From Cyanophora paradoxa (Eukaryota > Glaucocystophyceae > Cyanophorales > Cyanophoraceae), in NCBI GenBank assembly GCA_004431415.1, contig QPMI01000695.1, forward strand, positions 7,501-71,500: 64,000 bases of DNA, read 5' to 3'. Positions 9,695 through 20,018 of this stretch are shown one piece after another. Below the pieces are notes generated by a model that saw nothing but the letters and a program-made list of their open reading frames with translations, searched no databases and had not been told where the DNA came from. Made by a program: the position numbers and the translations under genes. Numbering within the stretch: the stretch's first letter is position 1; each line of letters starts with the position of its first letter.

Positions 9695-11044
9695 CATAGG
9701 CCGTAACGGACAGGACAACTGCGCTGCAGCTGCCGCATTGCGACCGGGACGAGCTGACGTGCAGTGGAGACGGGCCCCCGCAGACGGGTGCAGCGCGCCT
9801 GCGCAGAGGCCTCGCAGAGGGCCCGCGGCCCGACGGTGCGTGCGCTGCGGGCCGCCGCGCGCCACGCTGCGCCCCCGAGGCGCACTGCGCCGGCCTGCCC
9901 GCCGGCGCCCCGAGCGTCGCAGACGCCCGCGCGGGCGACGGCAGCGGCGCTCGTGATCGAGGGCGAGCTCTGTTGGAGGCGGCGCCGCTGCGTCACCCGA
10001 GGCGGGTCGGTCGAACTGCGCCCCCGCCGGCGTGCGGGGGGCCGCCGGGGGCGCCCCGCAGGCCGCCGAGCTCGCCCCGGAAGGGGTCCTCGTCGGCCGG
10101 CCAGACGGGGCCGGCCCTCCCGGCGGCCGCCTGCGCGGGGCCGGCCTCCAGCAGCGGCGCGAAGTGGGCGCGGGGCGGGGCGGCTCTGGGGGCGGCCGGC
10201 CGCGCGGGGCCGGGGCCGCGCCCGCCGCCGCCAGCGCCGTCGCGCCCATCTGCGCCGCCGTCGGCGCGGGGCGGGCCGGGACGGGACAAGGCCGGGCCCG
10301 GGGGCGGGCCTGGAGGAGGAGGAGGCGGTCAAGAGCGGCGGGCCCGAGGGCCCGAGGGCGGCGGGAGGGCGGCGGCGGGGCGGCGGGGCGGGGTGCGGCG
10401 CACTGCCAGGAGCCGCACTGCCAGGTGCGGCCCGCCGCGCCCGCTCAGGGCGGCGCTCGGGCGCGCACGACGGCCGCCCCCGAGAAGTCGTTCGCGCTGA
10501 GCCAGCGCTGGAAGGGCGCGGTGGCGACGTCCCGGCCGCGCACCCTCAGCATGCAGGACGAGATGGGCGCGCCCGCCTCGTCTGCGGGGCGCGTCGGGGC
10601 GGAGGGCGGGGGCGCGGGCGCCGGGGAGCCGGCGGGCCGTGCAGGGCCGCCTCGAGGGCGCTGGGCCGCGGCGACGGCGTCGAGCGCGGCACGCGCGGCG
10701 AGTCGATGTCCACGCGGAAGGGCACGATCTTGGACTGCGCGGGGCGCGCTCGGCGGGGGCGACGCGGCCCGGGCCGGCACGCCGACCTGGTTGCCCCCGA
10801 TGAAGAAGGGCTCTGCCGCAGGGCAGGACTCGTCAGCTCATTCTAGGCGCGTGGCAGCAGTAGAATGCCGACCTCCGGTCTGCCCGTGGATGTGCTCCGT
10901 GAGGAGCGTGGCCCGCAGGCGGGTGCCGCAGCTCCGGATGCGCTCCCGCACGACCGCGTACATGTGCGCGTGCGATAGCGCGGAAGCGTGCGTCAAGCGC
11001 TGATCGCTGATCTCGGGCGTCGTGGAGCATGGACGTCGGACCAT
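9695..11044 (-). CDS. Unknown multi-exon protein
   Basis: Several minus-strand stretches look like exons but match no family I know. From the 5' side: 11044-10838 (opens with an ATG, contains SHAHMYAVVRERIRSCGTRL and LLTEHIHG), about 10745-10690 (SKIVPFRVDIDSPR), about 10575-10480 (SSCMLRVRGRDVATAPFQRW and LSANDFSGAAVV), about 10170-10040 (AHFAPLLEAGPAQAA and WPADEDPFRGELGG) and about 10020-9955 (PTELALDHERR). They sit in different frames, so introns are required. The spacers are alanine/proline-rich and GC-rich, like known introns in this window. The end is not defined. A single gene is inferred from shared strand and spacing only. Confidence 0.35.
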
Positions 11045-11275
11045 AGCTATATAGCTAGATCAACTTGCTGGCAAGCTGGCTAGGTCGGCGGCCCTAATAC
11101 AGCCAGCTGCGGCGGGTTAGGACCGAGACCAAGACTGTGACGAGCCGTTTGATCCGTGTAGCCATCTAGCTGGTGTCAGTGTACCGAAGACGACGCCGGC
11201 GCCGACGTCAGTGTACCGAAGACGGTGTCTAGCTTTGACGTCTCGGTGATCATGATGACGCCGTGGCCCACGCTA
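11045..11275. other. Intergenic with 18-bp direct repeats
   Basis: GTCAGTGTACCGAAGACG occurs twice exactly, at 11175-11192 and 11207-11224, separated by 14 nt of GC palindrome-like sequence. It lies just upstream of the start of the minus-strand gene. CTAG-rich sequence (GCTATATAGCTAG) is at 11045-11060. No gene seen. Confidence 0.6.
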
Positions 11276-13623
11276 CCTTCGCCCCGCCCCGCGGCCGCTC
11301 GCCGCCCGATTCGACGCTGCACGCGCGCGCGCCGCCAGCCAGCCGTTTCCTGACCTCGGCGCTGCAGCTGCGCGCCGCCGGCTCGGCCGCGGATCGGCCG
11401 CCGGCCGCTGTCGCTGCGTTACGTATACGACGGCGCCGGCGGCGCGGCGCGGAGATCGACTTAAGCTGTCGGAGATCGACTTAAGACTTTCTCTCGGGCG
11501 CCTCGCCGGCCCTGGACGCGTCGTTCGCCGCCCGCGCCCTCCGCTCCGCCTCGCCGAGTCAGTCGCGCGCCAGCTGCAGGCCCCGCCGCGGCGCGGCCTC
11601 TCACGCGCGCCCCTCGCCTCGCTGGAAAGGGCGCCGCGCACCGCGGCGCGGCAGCGCTTTACGAGGCGAAGAACTCCCGGGGCCCGCGAGAACGTCCGGA
11701 GGAGCCCGGCCGAGAGGACATCTCGAGCTTCGCCACCGACCACCGCGCCTCTCTCTTTGGCGCGCGCCCGCACCCCCGCCCCGCCCCGCCCCGCCCGCCT
11801 CGTGGCTGACCCCGGGCCCATGCGTGCGTGCGTCGTGCGCAGGCGTCCGGCTTGAGACCCTCCGCCATCGACCACTGCGCGCGCCGGAGACCCTCCGCCC
11901 ACGCACCGCCCCGCCCGCCTCGTGGCTGACCCCCGCCCCGCCCCCGCCCCGTGGCTGACCTCGCCCGCAGCTGGAGCCGGCGGCCGGCCCCGCAGGCTCC
12001 CCCGCCCGCGGAGCTCATCGAGCCTCGAGCACACCGCCCTCGAGCGCGGCGCGGCGGTGGGGCGCCCCCGCCTCGCCGGCTCCGTTTCCCTCTGAACTCC
12101 CTCCCGCCCCGCCCCGGCTTCGTTCGCGCCCGACGCCGGCGTGCCTCGCGCCGCACGTGCCCCCGCCAGCCGCCCGCGCCCCCTGGGCCCGAGCTCGCGG
12201 GCTTCCCGGCCTTTCTTCGTGAGAGGTTGCCCCTCCAAGCCGCCGAGCCTCGGAGCTCCCGATCCCACTCCCCCGCCCCCTCCCTCCCTCCCTCTCCCGA
12301 CGACATCGCCCCTCCTCTGCGCACTAGCTTCAGCCTCCGGCCTGATGCGCTCCAACCCCCGCAGCTCAGCAGCCCCGCGACCCTCACACCGCCGAGCGGG
12401 CGGCGGCCCGGGCGGGCTCGCGCTCGGCCGGCGGGCCCTCCTGCAGCCCCCGCGGGCCGGCGCCCCCGCCCCCGGCTCGCCCCCCCGCCCCCGACGGCCG
12501 CATGCGCGGGGAGGCGGCACGGCCCGGGGCGTTCCGGCCAGCCCCGCCCCCCGATGCCGCCGGCGCCCCCCTCGCTGGCCCCCTCGACCCGGCGCCGGCC
12601 TCTGACCCGGGCCCGAGACCGAGCCCGAGGCCGGAGGCCCCGTCCGCCGAGGCAGCGCCCCGCGGGGGGCGCCGCGCGCGGCCCTCTCCTCCCCCCTCAG
12701 CCTCCGCCCACCTTCCGCCCTCCCGGACTTGGTGCGCCCCAGGGATCCCCCGAGCACAGTGTCCCGCGCGGGAGGGCGCGGGCAGCGCCCACCAGCGCGC
12801 CCCCAGAGGTCCGCCCGCCCTCTCCGCCTCTCCCTTCGGCCCTTCTCCGCCCCCCCCCCCCCCCCCCCCCCCCCTCCCCGAGTCTGCTGCGCTCCTGTAC
12901 CCCCGTTCCGCGTCAAGCCGCTGCATGAGACGCCGACGCCTCGATGGGCGCGGCGGTGCACGGCGCGACGCCCGCCCGGCCGGCGGCCCCGTCGCCGATC
13001 TCTCCCCCGCCTCCTCCTTCCCCCCCTCCTTCCTTCCCCCCGTCCTCGTTCCACTCCCTGACCTCCTCCCCTCCCTCTCCCCTCTCACCGGGCAGCGGCA
13101 GGGGGCCGCCCCGAGGACGACCCCTCGCGCCCCATCGCCTCCTCCGGTGCGTCCCGCCCCTCTCTCGCCCGCCCGCCTAGCCCTCGCGTGGCCCGACCCC
13201 ACCCGCCTCGGCCTCTGCCGCCGCGCCGCAGGCCTCACCGCGGCGGCCGCGGTGCCCGCCCGCGGAGGAGGCCGGCGGCGGCGGTAGGTAGGATTAACTG
13301 CGGGAGCGCAGCCAGCGGCAGGGTCAAGCCACCGAAGCGGAGCGGCGGCGGGGGCGCACCAGCCTCCCGCCTCACCGCCGAGTCGCCGGCGCGCTCCTCG
13401 GCGGGCGCCGCCGCCGCCGCCGCCGCCACTTCGGCCGGCGGCTCGGGCGCGGCCCGGTCGGAGGGGTGCCCGGGGGTACGGGGCCGTCGGAGGGCGGGGC
13501 GGGGGCCCCGCCCGAGCCGCCGGAGCCGCACCGCGTGGGCCAGCAGCTCGCCCCCTTGAGGCGAGGCTCCTTTCCCTTTCGCTTCGCCCCTTCGTTCTCT
13601 GTCTTCTTTGACCTGTTCGGCAG
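11276..13623 (+). other. GC-rich region with possible upstream exons of the REV3-like gene
   Basis: No full gene can be built here. One stretch at about 11655-11770 reads on the plus strand as a plausible exon (ALYEAKNSRGP and REDISSFATDHRASLFGAR), and another at about 11490-11560 (SPALDASFAARALRSASPS). REV3 proteins have a long N-terminal part upstream of the region recognised from 13624, so these could be earlier exons, but I see no diagnostic motif. Long open frames on both strands here are rich in Arg/Pro/Gly and look like composition artefacts. A run of 25 C lies at 12850-12874. Confidence 0.25.
12850..12874 (+). repeat. C25 homopolymer
   Basis: Twenty-five consecutive C. A likely weak point for assembly and a possible quadruplex former on the other strand. 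Confidence 0.95.
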
Positions 13624-15810
13624 CATCGAGGTGCACGCCAACACGCGCGGCGAGATGCGGTGCGCTGCCGGCCATGGCCACCCCTACCTCCCCTTTCTCC
13701 CTTCGCCGATCGTGTACCCCCGTCAGGCCCGACCCCCGGGCGGACGCGGTGGCGGCGATCGTGTACGCCGTCCTGAAGGAGGAGCTGCAGGACCGGGCGG
13801 GACACGGGCCGGGGCAGGACCGGCCCCGCCTCGGCATCCTCCTCGTCGAGCCCTGCGCCCCGCCCCCGGAGCCCCCGCCCCCGCCAACTCAGCCGTCGGC
13901 CCCGCTGGACGCCTCTGCTCCCGCCCCCGCCGCCCCTTTGGACCCCCATGCCCCCGCCCCCGCCGCGCCCGCCCGCCCCGCCTCCCCCGACGGGCCTGGG
14001 GCCCGCGCCGCCTGGAGCGAGCCTTCTCCGACGCCCGCTCCTTCCCCGACGAGCCCGCCCTCTTCCGGGGTACCCGATTTCTCTTCCCTTCCACCGTACC
14101 CCGTCCTTAAAGCAGCGCACCAGGGTTCGCGGAGTTGGTGCGGGGGATGAACCCGGACGTGCTTTTGGGGTACAGGGCGCAGGGCGGCTGGCTGGGGTAC
14201 CTCCTAGAGCGCGCCCCGGCCCTCGGTGGCGCCTCCTTCGCCTTCGAAGGGCCTCTCGACCGGCCTCCACGTCTCCGGCCGGTCCGCCCCTCTCTGCCCT
14301 CCTCCCTTCCCCTTCTCCCTGGTCTGATCGCCCACAGGCACGTGCTGAACGTGCGGCGGCTGATGCGGGGGGGGGGGGGGGGGGGGGGGGAGAACGTCGC
14401 CTGGCACCCCCTCAAGGTACCCCCCCCCCCCCCCCCCCCGCGCCGCCTGAGGGCTCCCCTCAGACGCGGCTGCCGCACCACCCCTTTTCGGTGCTGACGC
14501 GGTGGCGGCGGGGCGCGCCGGGGGCGCCCCCGGGCCCCGCGGCGGGGCGCCCCGCCCCGCTGGCGCGCACCTTCAGCATCGACTTCTTGGCCGCCCTCGC
14601 CTGCGGCTCCCAGGTCCCACGCGGTCCCCAAGGCGAACTGGGGAGCTAGGGAGCGTTATTGGGAGCGGGCCCCGGGTCCTCTCTCTCTCCGCGTTATTGT
14701 CACTTCAGCTCATTCAGAGCAAACTATTTGCTTTAATTACGACAAATTGGAAAATACCCTTCGTCGTCGTCGCCTTATTGTCTCGTTGTCTTCTCGTCTT
14801 AGTCTCTCTTACTCTCCCTCCTCAGGTGATGGAGCCATGGCGCCTCGACTTCCAGGCGCCCCTGCACCCGCGCCATGGCCCGCCCGCCCCCTCCCTCTGG
14901 ACCTCTAACCCGTGCCTGAGCCCCGCCCCCGCAGGTGGAGCGGGCGATGAAGGATGCGGGGGGCGGTGCGGGGCGATGGGAGCGGGCCCTGCCCCGAGGT
15001 TGAGGTTGGGGGCGCGGGCAGTTCGGCCCGAAGATGCCTCTCGGGGCGCATGCATATGCATGTGCCCTGCGCCGAGATCGCCGACGACATCGTCGAGGCC
15101 CGCCGCCCCGCCCGTCTGCTGCACCTCGGATCTCACCTGCAGGCGGAACGAACGGACCCGCCGCTAGATTGGTTGGATCGCCGTATTCAACGTCCAGTCG
15201 ATGTCGGGGCCGCGCAGGCGGGGCAGGAGACGCTGACGTGGGCGACCGTGTTGGTGGAGTCGGGCCGCTGGGACGCCCGCGTCGTCTACGGCGACACCGA
15301 CAGGCGCGCCCGCCCGCCCGCCACGGCTCTGGGTCTCCGCTCGGCACCCGCGCCGGCCCTTCCGACCGTCGGGGCCGCCGCAGCATGTTCGTGGTGGTGC
15401 CGGGGGCGAGCCGGGAGGAGGCCCTCCGCTGGGGGGCCGAGATCGCCGCCGCCGTCACTTGGCAAGCTCTGGGGCCCGAGGACCCGGGGGACGCCGCCCG
15501 GGATCCCAGAGTCTAAATCTGAGTCATGGATCCGACCCGACCCCCCCGCTGCGGATCATGGAGAAGGCGATCCGGCCGCTCGTCTCCGACCCCGACCTCT
15601 CCCGCGTCGAAGGCAGGCCGCCCCCAAAATCCACGCCCTCCGTTTCTGCGCCTGACGGGGCGGGGCAGCGGTACCTAGCCTGTGCAAGCAGTGGACGAAG
15701 ATCCTCACCGGCCGCGTCACCTCCAGGCCCGCCCCGCCCCGCCCCTCCCTCGAGCTGATCGCCGCGCAGGGTCTGATCTTCGCCGGCGAGGTCCGCCTCG
15801 GCACCTGCAG
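13624..15810 (+). CDS. REV3: REV3-like DNA polymerase zeta catalytic subunit (family B), apparently incomplete
   Basis: Exons in order match REV3: SIEVHANTRGEMR (13624-13659), a 67-nt intron, then PDPRADAVAAIVYAVLKEEL (from 13727). Next are DEPALFRG | FAELVRGMNPDVLLGY and GWLGYLLERA (joined across 14070-14123), HVLNVRRLMR then seven Gly (ends 14416), HHPFSVLTRW and SIDFLAALACGSQ (14464-14613), VERAMKDA (14936), PCAEIADDIVE (15066-15099), ETLTWATVLVESGRWDARV and YGDTD|SMFVVV (motif C, split by a GC-AG intron 15304-15383), IMEKAIRPLVSDPDL, and IFAGEVRLGTC (to 15810). REV3 is the translesion DNA polymerase catalytic subunit. Motif A (DFQSLYPS) and motif B (KL-AN--YG) were not found; only ~320 bp separates the flanking exons, part of it an AT-rich island (14690-14820). 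So this copy may be a pseudogene or misassembled. N-terminal exons and the C-terminal Cys motifs are not located. Confidence 0.75.
14367..14439 (+). repeat. G24 and C20 tracts around a REV3 exon end
   Basis: A run of 24 G (14367-14390) lies inside the exon and codes for part of a seven-Gly run. Twenty-nine bases further on, a run of 20 C (14420-14439) lies at the start of the next intron, right after its GT donor (14417). The two tracts can pair with each other or form quadruplex structures. Length errors in sequencing are likely here, although both flanks stay in frame. Confidence 0.95.
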
Positions 15811-18694
15811 GTGCGCGGGCCCTCTGCTCCTCCACTTGCTTCCTCCGACCTCGCCTCCCTCCCGCGCGCAGCGGGTGGGGCCCGCTGCCGCCGCCGGCCG
15901 CCGTCACCGCCCGCCCCGTCAAAGGGGACCCCCCGCGCCGAGCCCCGGTGCACCGCCCCGCCCCCACTTCCGCCTTGGCGACCACGCGCGGCCTCAAGCT
16001 CCGCCCTTCGGCTCTTCGGCAGTGGTGTGTGCATCGCACCCGGCCCGTGGAAGCCCCGCCCCCCCGCCCCGCCCCGAGCACGTCGTCCCGTACACGTACC
16101 CTCCTGGCCGCCGGGGCCAGGGCGACGCGAGGCCCTGATCATGAGCGGACGCCGCAAAGCCTCCGCTCGTGGCGGGCGGCTCTCCGTCGAGCGTGCTCGC
16201 GGGCTTTTAGGCCGCCGCGGGGGCGGGCCGCCCGCTCTGGCCAGCGTGCGAAAGCCCCCTCTTGCCAGCGTGCGGGAGCGTCAATCGGGGTACGCGCAGT
16301 TCTACTGCTCGCACCCGGCCCCCTCCCCCCGCCCTGTCCCCCCTCGCCCCTCTAATCGCGTACCCCAGGACGCAGAAGAGCGCGTGGAACGGCTTCGGGT
16401 CTGCGGCGCGCCCCTCTCTCATCTCATCTGAGCCCTCTCCGGGCGAGGGTACGCGTGCAGGAGCTGCCGCCCTGGGAGCGCGTGGCGGAGTACGGCGATA
16501 AACGCGGTACGGGTTAGGTCGCATGGCGGGGAGCGCGTGGGAGGTCGGGGGGCGGGGCGGGCCCGTGCCTGCCGCCCCCTGCCCCGCCCCGCCCGGCGGC
16601 CCCGCGCCTTTCTTACCTGCGCCTGCGACCCCTGCCCCCCGCCTCAGCCTGCGGAGGGTTGCGTGGTGGAGGGGGTGCAGGTACCCCCCGGGGCCGCCTT
16701 CCGAGGCGGGGTGGGGGGGAGGGTGGAGAGATCGAGGGGACCGGTTCTTCGACCGTTCGGTTCCTCACAGGCAGCGCCCGGCGAGAGCTTAATATCCCAG
16801 CCCCGAACTCGAACCGCGTTTGGCTGAACCGTACCCCTATGAACACAGGTCCGGGGTACGCCCCTACGGGTACCCCGATCCAGGAGGTCCAGCTCGTCAA
16901 GCTCTTCTCGTGAAGATCCGGGCGGGTCGAATCCGTCTGGGGCGCTCTAAACTCCGAACTCAGGCCTCCATCGCCGAGGGGCCCCTGGCCCGCCTCTCCG
17001 GGTGCTCGCGGTACGCCCCGCCTCTCGTGCTCCCGGCCCCAGTGCCTCTCGCCGCAGCCGCCTGCGCATCGAGGAGAGCCGGAGGGGGGGCACGGTCGCC
17101 TTCGAATACGCCGGTGCTCGTGCCGATCACAGCTTTCCTCTCAGGTTTCAGATGCGTGCTGACCCCAGACCAGACCCGCTCCTTGACGGCTCCGACGGGT
17201 CCGACCTCGGCCCCCGCGACCCGCGCGGGCGCACGGTGCACCTTTACCCTTCCAGCGCCGGCTCTGCCCAGGCCCTGGACGCCCGGCCCCCTAGCCTGCT
17301 GCGCATGCGGGTGCGGGGCAGATGGGGCTGGGGGGCGCTGTCGTCGCGTTCCTGGAGCGCGCACGCGGGCCCCGCGCTTTCCGAGCGCTCGCTCGAGGTG
17401 GGGGCGGACCTCTCTGACCTGCGAAGCGCCGCTCGGCTCTGACCCTCGCCCCCGCAGCGCGCCGGCGCCGGCGACCTCGGCGTGCGGGCCGCCGGAGCCG
17501 ATCCCCCCGAAATCGAAGAGGAGGCATTTCCCCCCCTTCAGTGAGGCGCCTTCGCCCCCTCTCCGCCGTCCGCGCCGTCGCGCCCGCCCCCGCCGGCCCC
17601 CGCCCCGCCCCGCCCCGCCCCGCCCCGTTGCTGCTGGCGACGAGGGCGACGCCGGCCCTCGCGCGTGCCGCCCCGCGGCTGACGGCGAGCTCGAGGGCGG
17701 GGCGGGCGGGGCTCCGGGCGCTCAGGTGGGGCTCATCCCCGTCCGCGGCCCCGTCCGCCCTAACCCCCGCTGCGGGGCGCGCGCGGAGGTGCCGGCGCGG
17801 CACCGGGGCAGCAGTGCTCCCCGACCCCCTCCGGCCACCCTGAGCGTGCGGGAGGTGCCGGCGAGGTGCCACCCCGGGAGCCGATCCCCGAGTTCGACGA
17901 CGCGCCGTCGTCCCGCCGCCGTCCGCGCCGTCGTCCCCGCCCCTGCCGCGCCGCTGGAGGCGACGAGGGCGACGCATGCACGGCGGGCGCCGGCGCGCCG
18001 CTCCCCGCCTCGCCAACGCCGGACCGTGGCCTGCAGCTGTCCGGCCCCCCGAACAGCAGGCGGGGTCCGCGTGCGCGAGGGTCGCAGCGACCTTCACCGC
18101 CGTCTCAGCTCTGCGGCCGACAGATCTGGAGCGCCGTCAGCGGGCGGACGCCCCCCGCTTCCCCTTCTCGCGGCCCGCCGGCTCGCATCCGCCCCACCGC
18201 ACGCTCCGCCCAGGAGACCGCCGTGGAGCGCCGGAGCGCCGCGCCATGCCGCCGAGCCGCAGCGGCCGCCCGAGATCTAGACCCCGCGGCGCGACGCGGC
18301 CTAGCCCAGTTCGGGGACGGTCCGATTCGTCCTCCCCGACGGCTCCAAGGGCTCCCGACGCGCGCCTCGTGCGGCAGGCCGCCGACGCAGCAGGACGGGG
18401 CAGGACGCGGCAGGACAGGCCGCCGGGTGCTGCCACTCGGGATCCTACGCCGGCAGGGACCCCGTCCGGGCCCTCGGGGGCGTCCTCCCGCCCTCCACGC
18501 TCTTCCAGCTCCGGCGCCGGGCGCGCCGGGGACATCGGACTCCTCCCGGTGCGCCTGCCCCGGCGCCGCTCCGCGCCCGCCCCCTCGCCCCATCCCGCCG
18601 GCCGCGCGCAGGACCCCTCGACGACGGCCCCGCCGCCTGCGCGCCGTCGCCCAGCGCCTCGGCCGCCGGCGCCCCCAGCATCGGTATCGCCGGC
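15811..18694 (+). other. GC-rich region downstream of REV3-like exons, genes unresolved
   Basis: Plausible exon pieces on the plus strand include one near 16455-16516 (PPWERVAEYGDKRGTG, stop), one at about 16805-16913 (GYAPTGTPIQEVQLVKLFS, stop) and one at about 17062-17120 (RLRIEESRRGGTVAFEYAG). Some may be REV3 C-terminal exons, but the expected CxxC zinc motifs were not seen. Two related segments, around 17490 and 17874, share a core containing GAGCCGATCCCC and hint at an internal duplication. No confident gene between 17.6 and 18.69 kb. Confidence 0.25.
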
Positions 18695-18909
18695 TATCCC
18701 GGGACTTTTGTGCCACCGAGTCAATGACTCGAAAAATGACTCGAACCCGAGTCATTGACTCGAAACCCGAGTCACTCCGGAAATGACTCGAAATCCGAGT
18801 CAGCCCGAGTCAGCCCGAGTCATTTCGAGTCACTCCGAGTCGGTGAAAATTTGTTCGAGTCAGCCCGAGTCAGCCCGGGTCAGCCCGAGTCACTCCGAGT
18901 CACTCGAAT
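18695..18909 (+). repeat. Transposon-like end followed by a GAGTCA/TGACTC array
   Basis: The sequence starts TATCCCGGGACTTTTG, close to the TACCCCGGCACTTTTG that starts the foldback element at 32264. It then runs into an array of GAGTCA in both orientations, at first in palindromic pairs (CCGAGTCATTGACTCG), then as 10-bp units of CAGCCCGAGT/CACTCCGAGT. The foldback element has the same plan with GCGTCG-type subterminal units. The matching right end was not found in the window. The last part of the array overlaps the left 267-bp repeat. GAGTCA also resembles bZIP (AP-1/GCN4) sites, but the layout favours transposon subterminal repeats. Confidence 0.55.
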
Positions 18910-19146
18910 TCGAATATTTATTAACTATAAAATTAAATATATATATTTATAAATCGAGAGCCCCGCATGCGCACGCCCTGGCAGTGCTGGCACTGCGGCA
19001 TGCGCACGGCCGCCGAGCTAGCGCTGGGCAGCCTGGGCTCGACCACGCCGCCATACGTATACACCGGCGCCACGTTACATATATATCATAGTATAATTAA
19101 AGACGTTGCGCATGCCGCGATGCGCGCGCCCCGGGCCCCGCCCTGG
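18880..19146 (+). repeat. 267-bp direct repeat, left copy
   Basis: Read base by base, this is identical to 55806-56072. It includes an AT-rich core (ATATATATATTTATAAAT) and repeated GCATGCGCAC. The upstream flank continues the same GAGTCA array, whereas the right copy starts abruptly after retroelement sequence, so the left copy looks continuous with the original locus. It lacks TG...CA ends, and no tRNA primer site follows. A target-side duplication is favoured over an LTR. Confidence 0.9.
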
Positions 19147-20018
19147 AGAGACTCTACGGGCACTCCGTGCTAGCCAGCTGTCAACAACAGCTGTGCCAGC
19201 CGAGGCCGTAGGAGTGCGGCGCGTCTACGCGGTGGTGCAGCAGCAGCGGTTCATCCGGCCAGCTAGCGACTACGGGGGAGGGACAACAGCCTCAGATCGT
19301 GAGGTGCGCACCGGCGCAAGCCGCCCGGGCACGTCGCCCGTGGTCGGTCCGGTGCGCAACGGGCAACTTGTCTCTTGGACCATCGCCGGCCCAGCGAAGC
19401 CAGCGGACGAGCGATCAGTGCTCAGAGGACACTGCGCGAGCAGTGGGAGCCCGCGAATTGCGCACCGCATCGCGGCCGCGATCATCGGATCTTCGTAAGC
19501 TCCAGGCAGCTACGGTCGAAAGAGGCTTGCGGGGGCGTTTCGGCAACCCCGTAGGTCCGCCTTTCATCGTAGTAAAGAGACGTCGTCAGGGGTCGTTTCG
19601 GCTGCCCCGCGCGTACGCTCTCGAGCCTTCCGGCGACCCAGCGTCAGCAGGCGGTCGCCAGCCCAACTCGCCACCAGACGAGCGCGCGCGTGCGGGGACG
19701 CCACCCACGGGTCGTACGCAGTGTTCGGTGGACGTGGGTGCACGCGGAGCTCGGCGGACGGAGTAACGGCGGCAACTTGCGGAGGCCCGCTCACGACCTC
19801 GACCAAGCCCGCCACGACGCCCGCTTCAGCGCCGCGCATCCCTCGGCCTTTCGAAGGGGGAGACTCTGCCAAAATTTTTGGCTCAGCTCGTCGCCGGCTC
19901 GCCAGCGATCAGCCGACAGTCGCCCCGTACCAGCCCGCGGACAGCTTCCAGCACCGCGAGCTACAGCCTCGCCCCTGACCGTCCCTTCTTTCTCCCCTTC
20001 AACTACTACCTCTCTACG
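19147..20018 (+). other. Retroelement 5' leader
   Basis: This ~870-bp stretch precedes the Gag-like start codon. It starts AGAGACTCTACGGGCACTCC and contains a GCTGT-CAACA-ACAGC inverted repeat (19170-19192). The frame of the Gag-like ORF is open for 47 codons upstream of the ATG, but without an ATG. No copy of this leader occurs at the 3' end, as an LTR would require. Confidence 0.4.

Noticed and set aside
11273-13054. 593-codon minus-strand ORF
   Set aside because: Arg/Gly/Ala-rich throughout with no domain; long open frames in several phases are expected at this GC content.
19141-19170. TGGAGAGACTCTACGGG as a tRNA primer-binding site
   Set aside because: It begins TGG, but the following bases do not contain the GGNTTCGAACC complement expected from a T arm.
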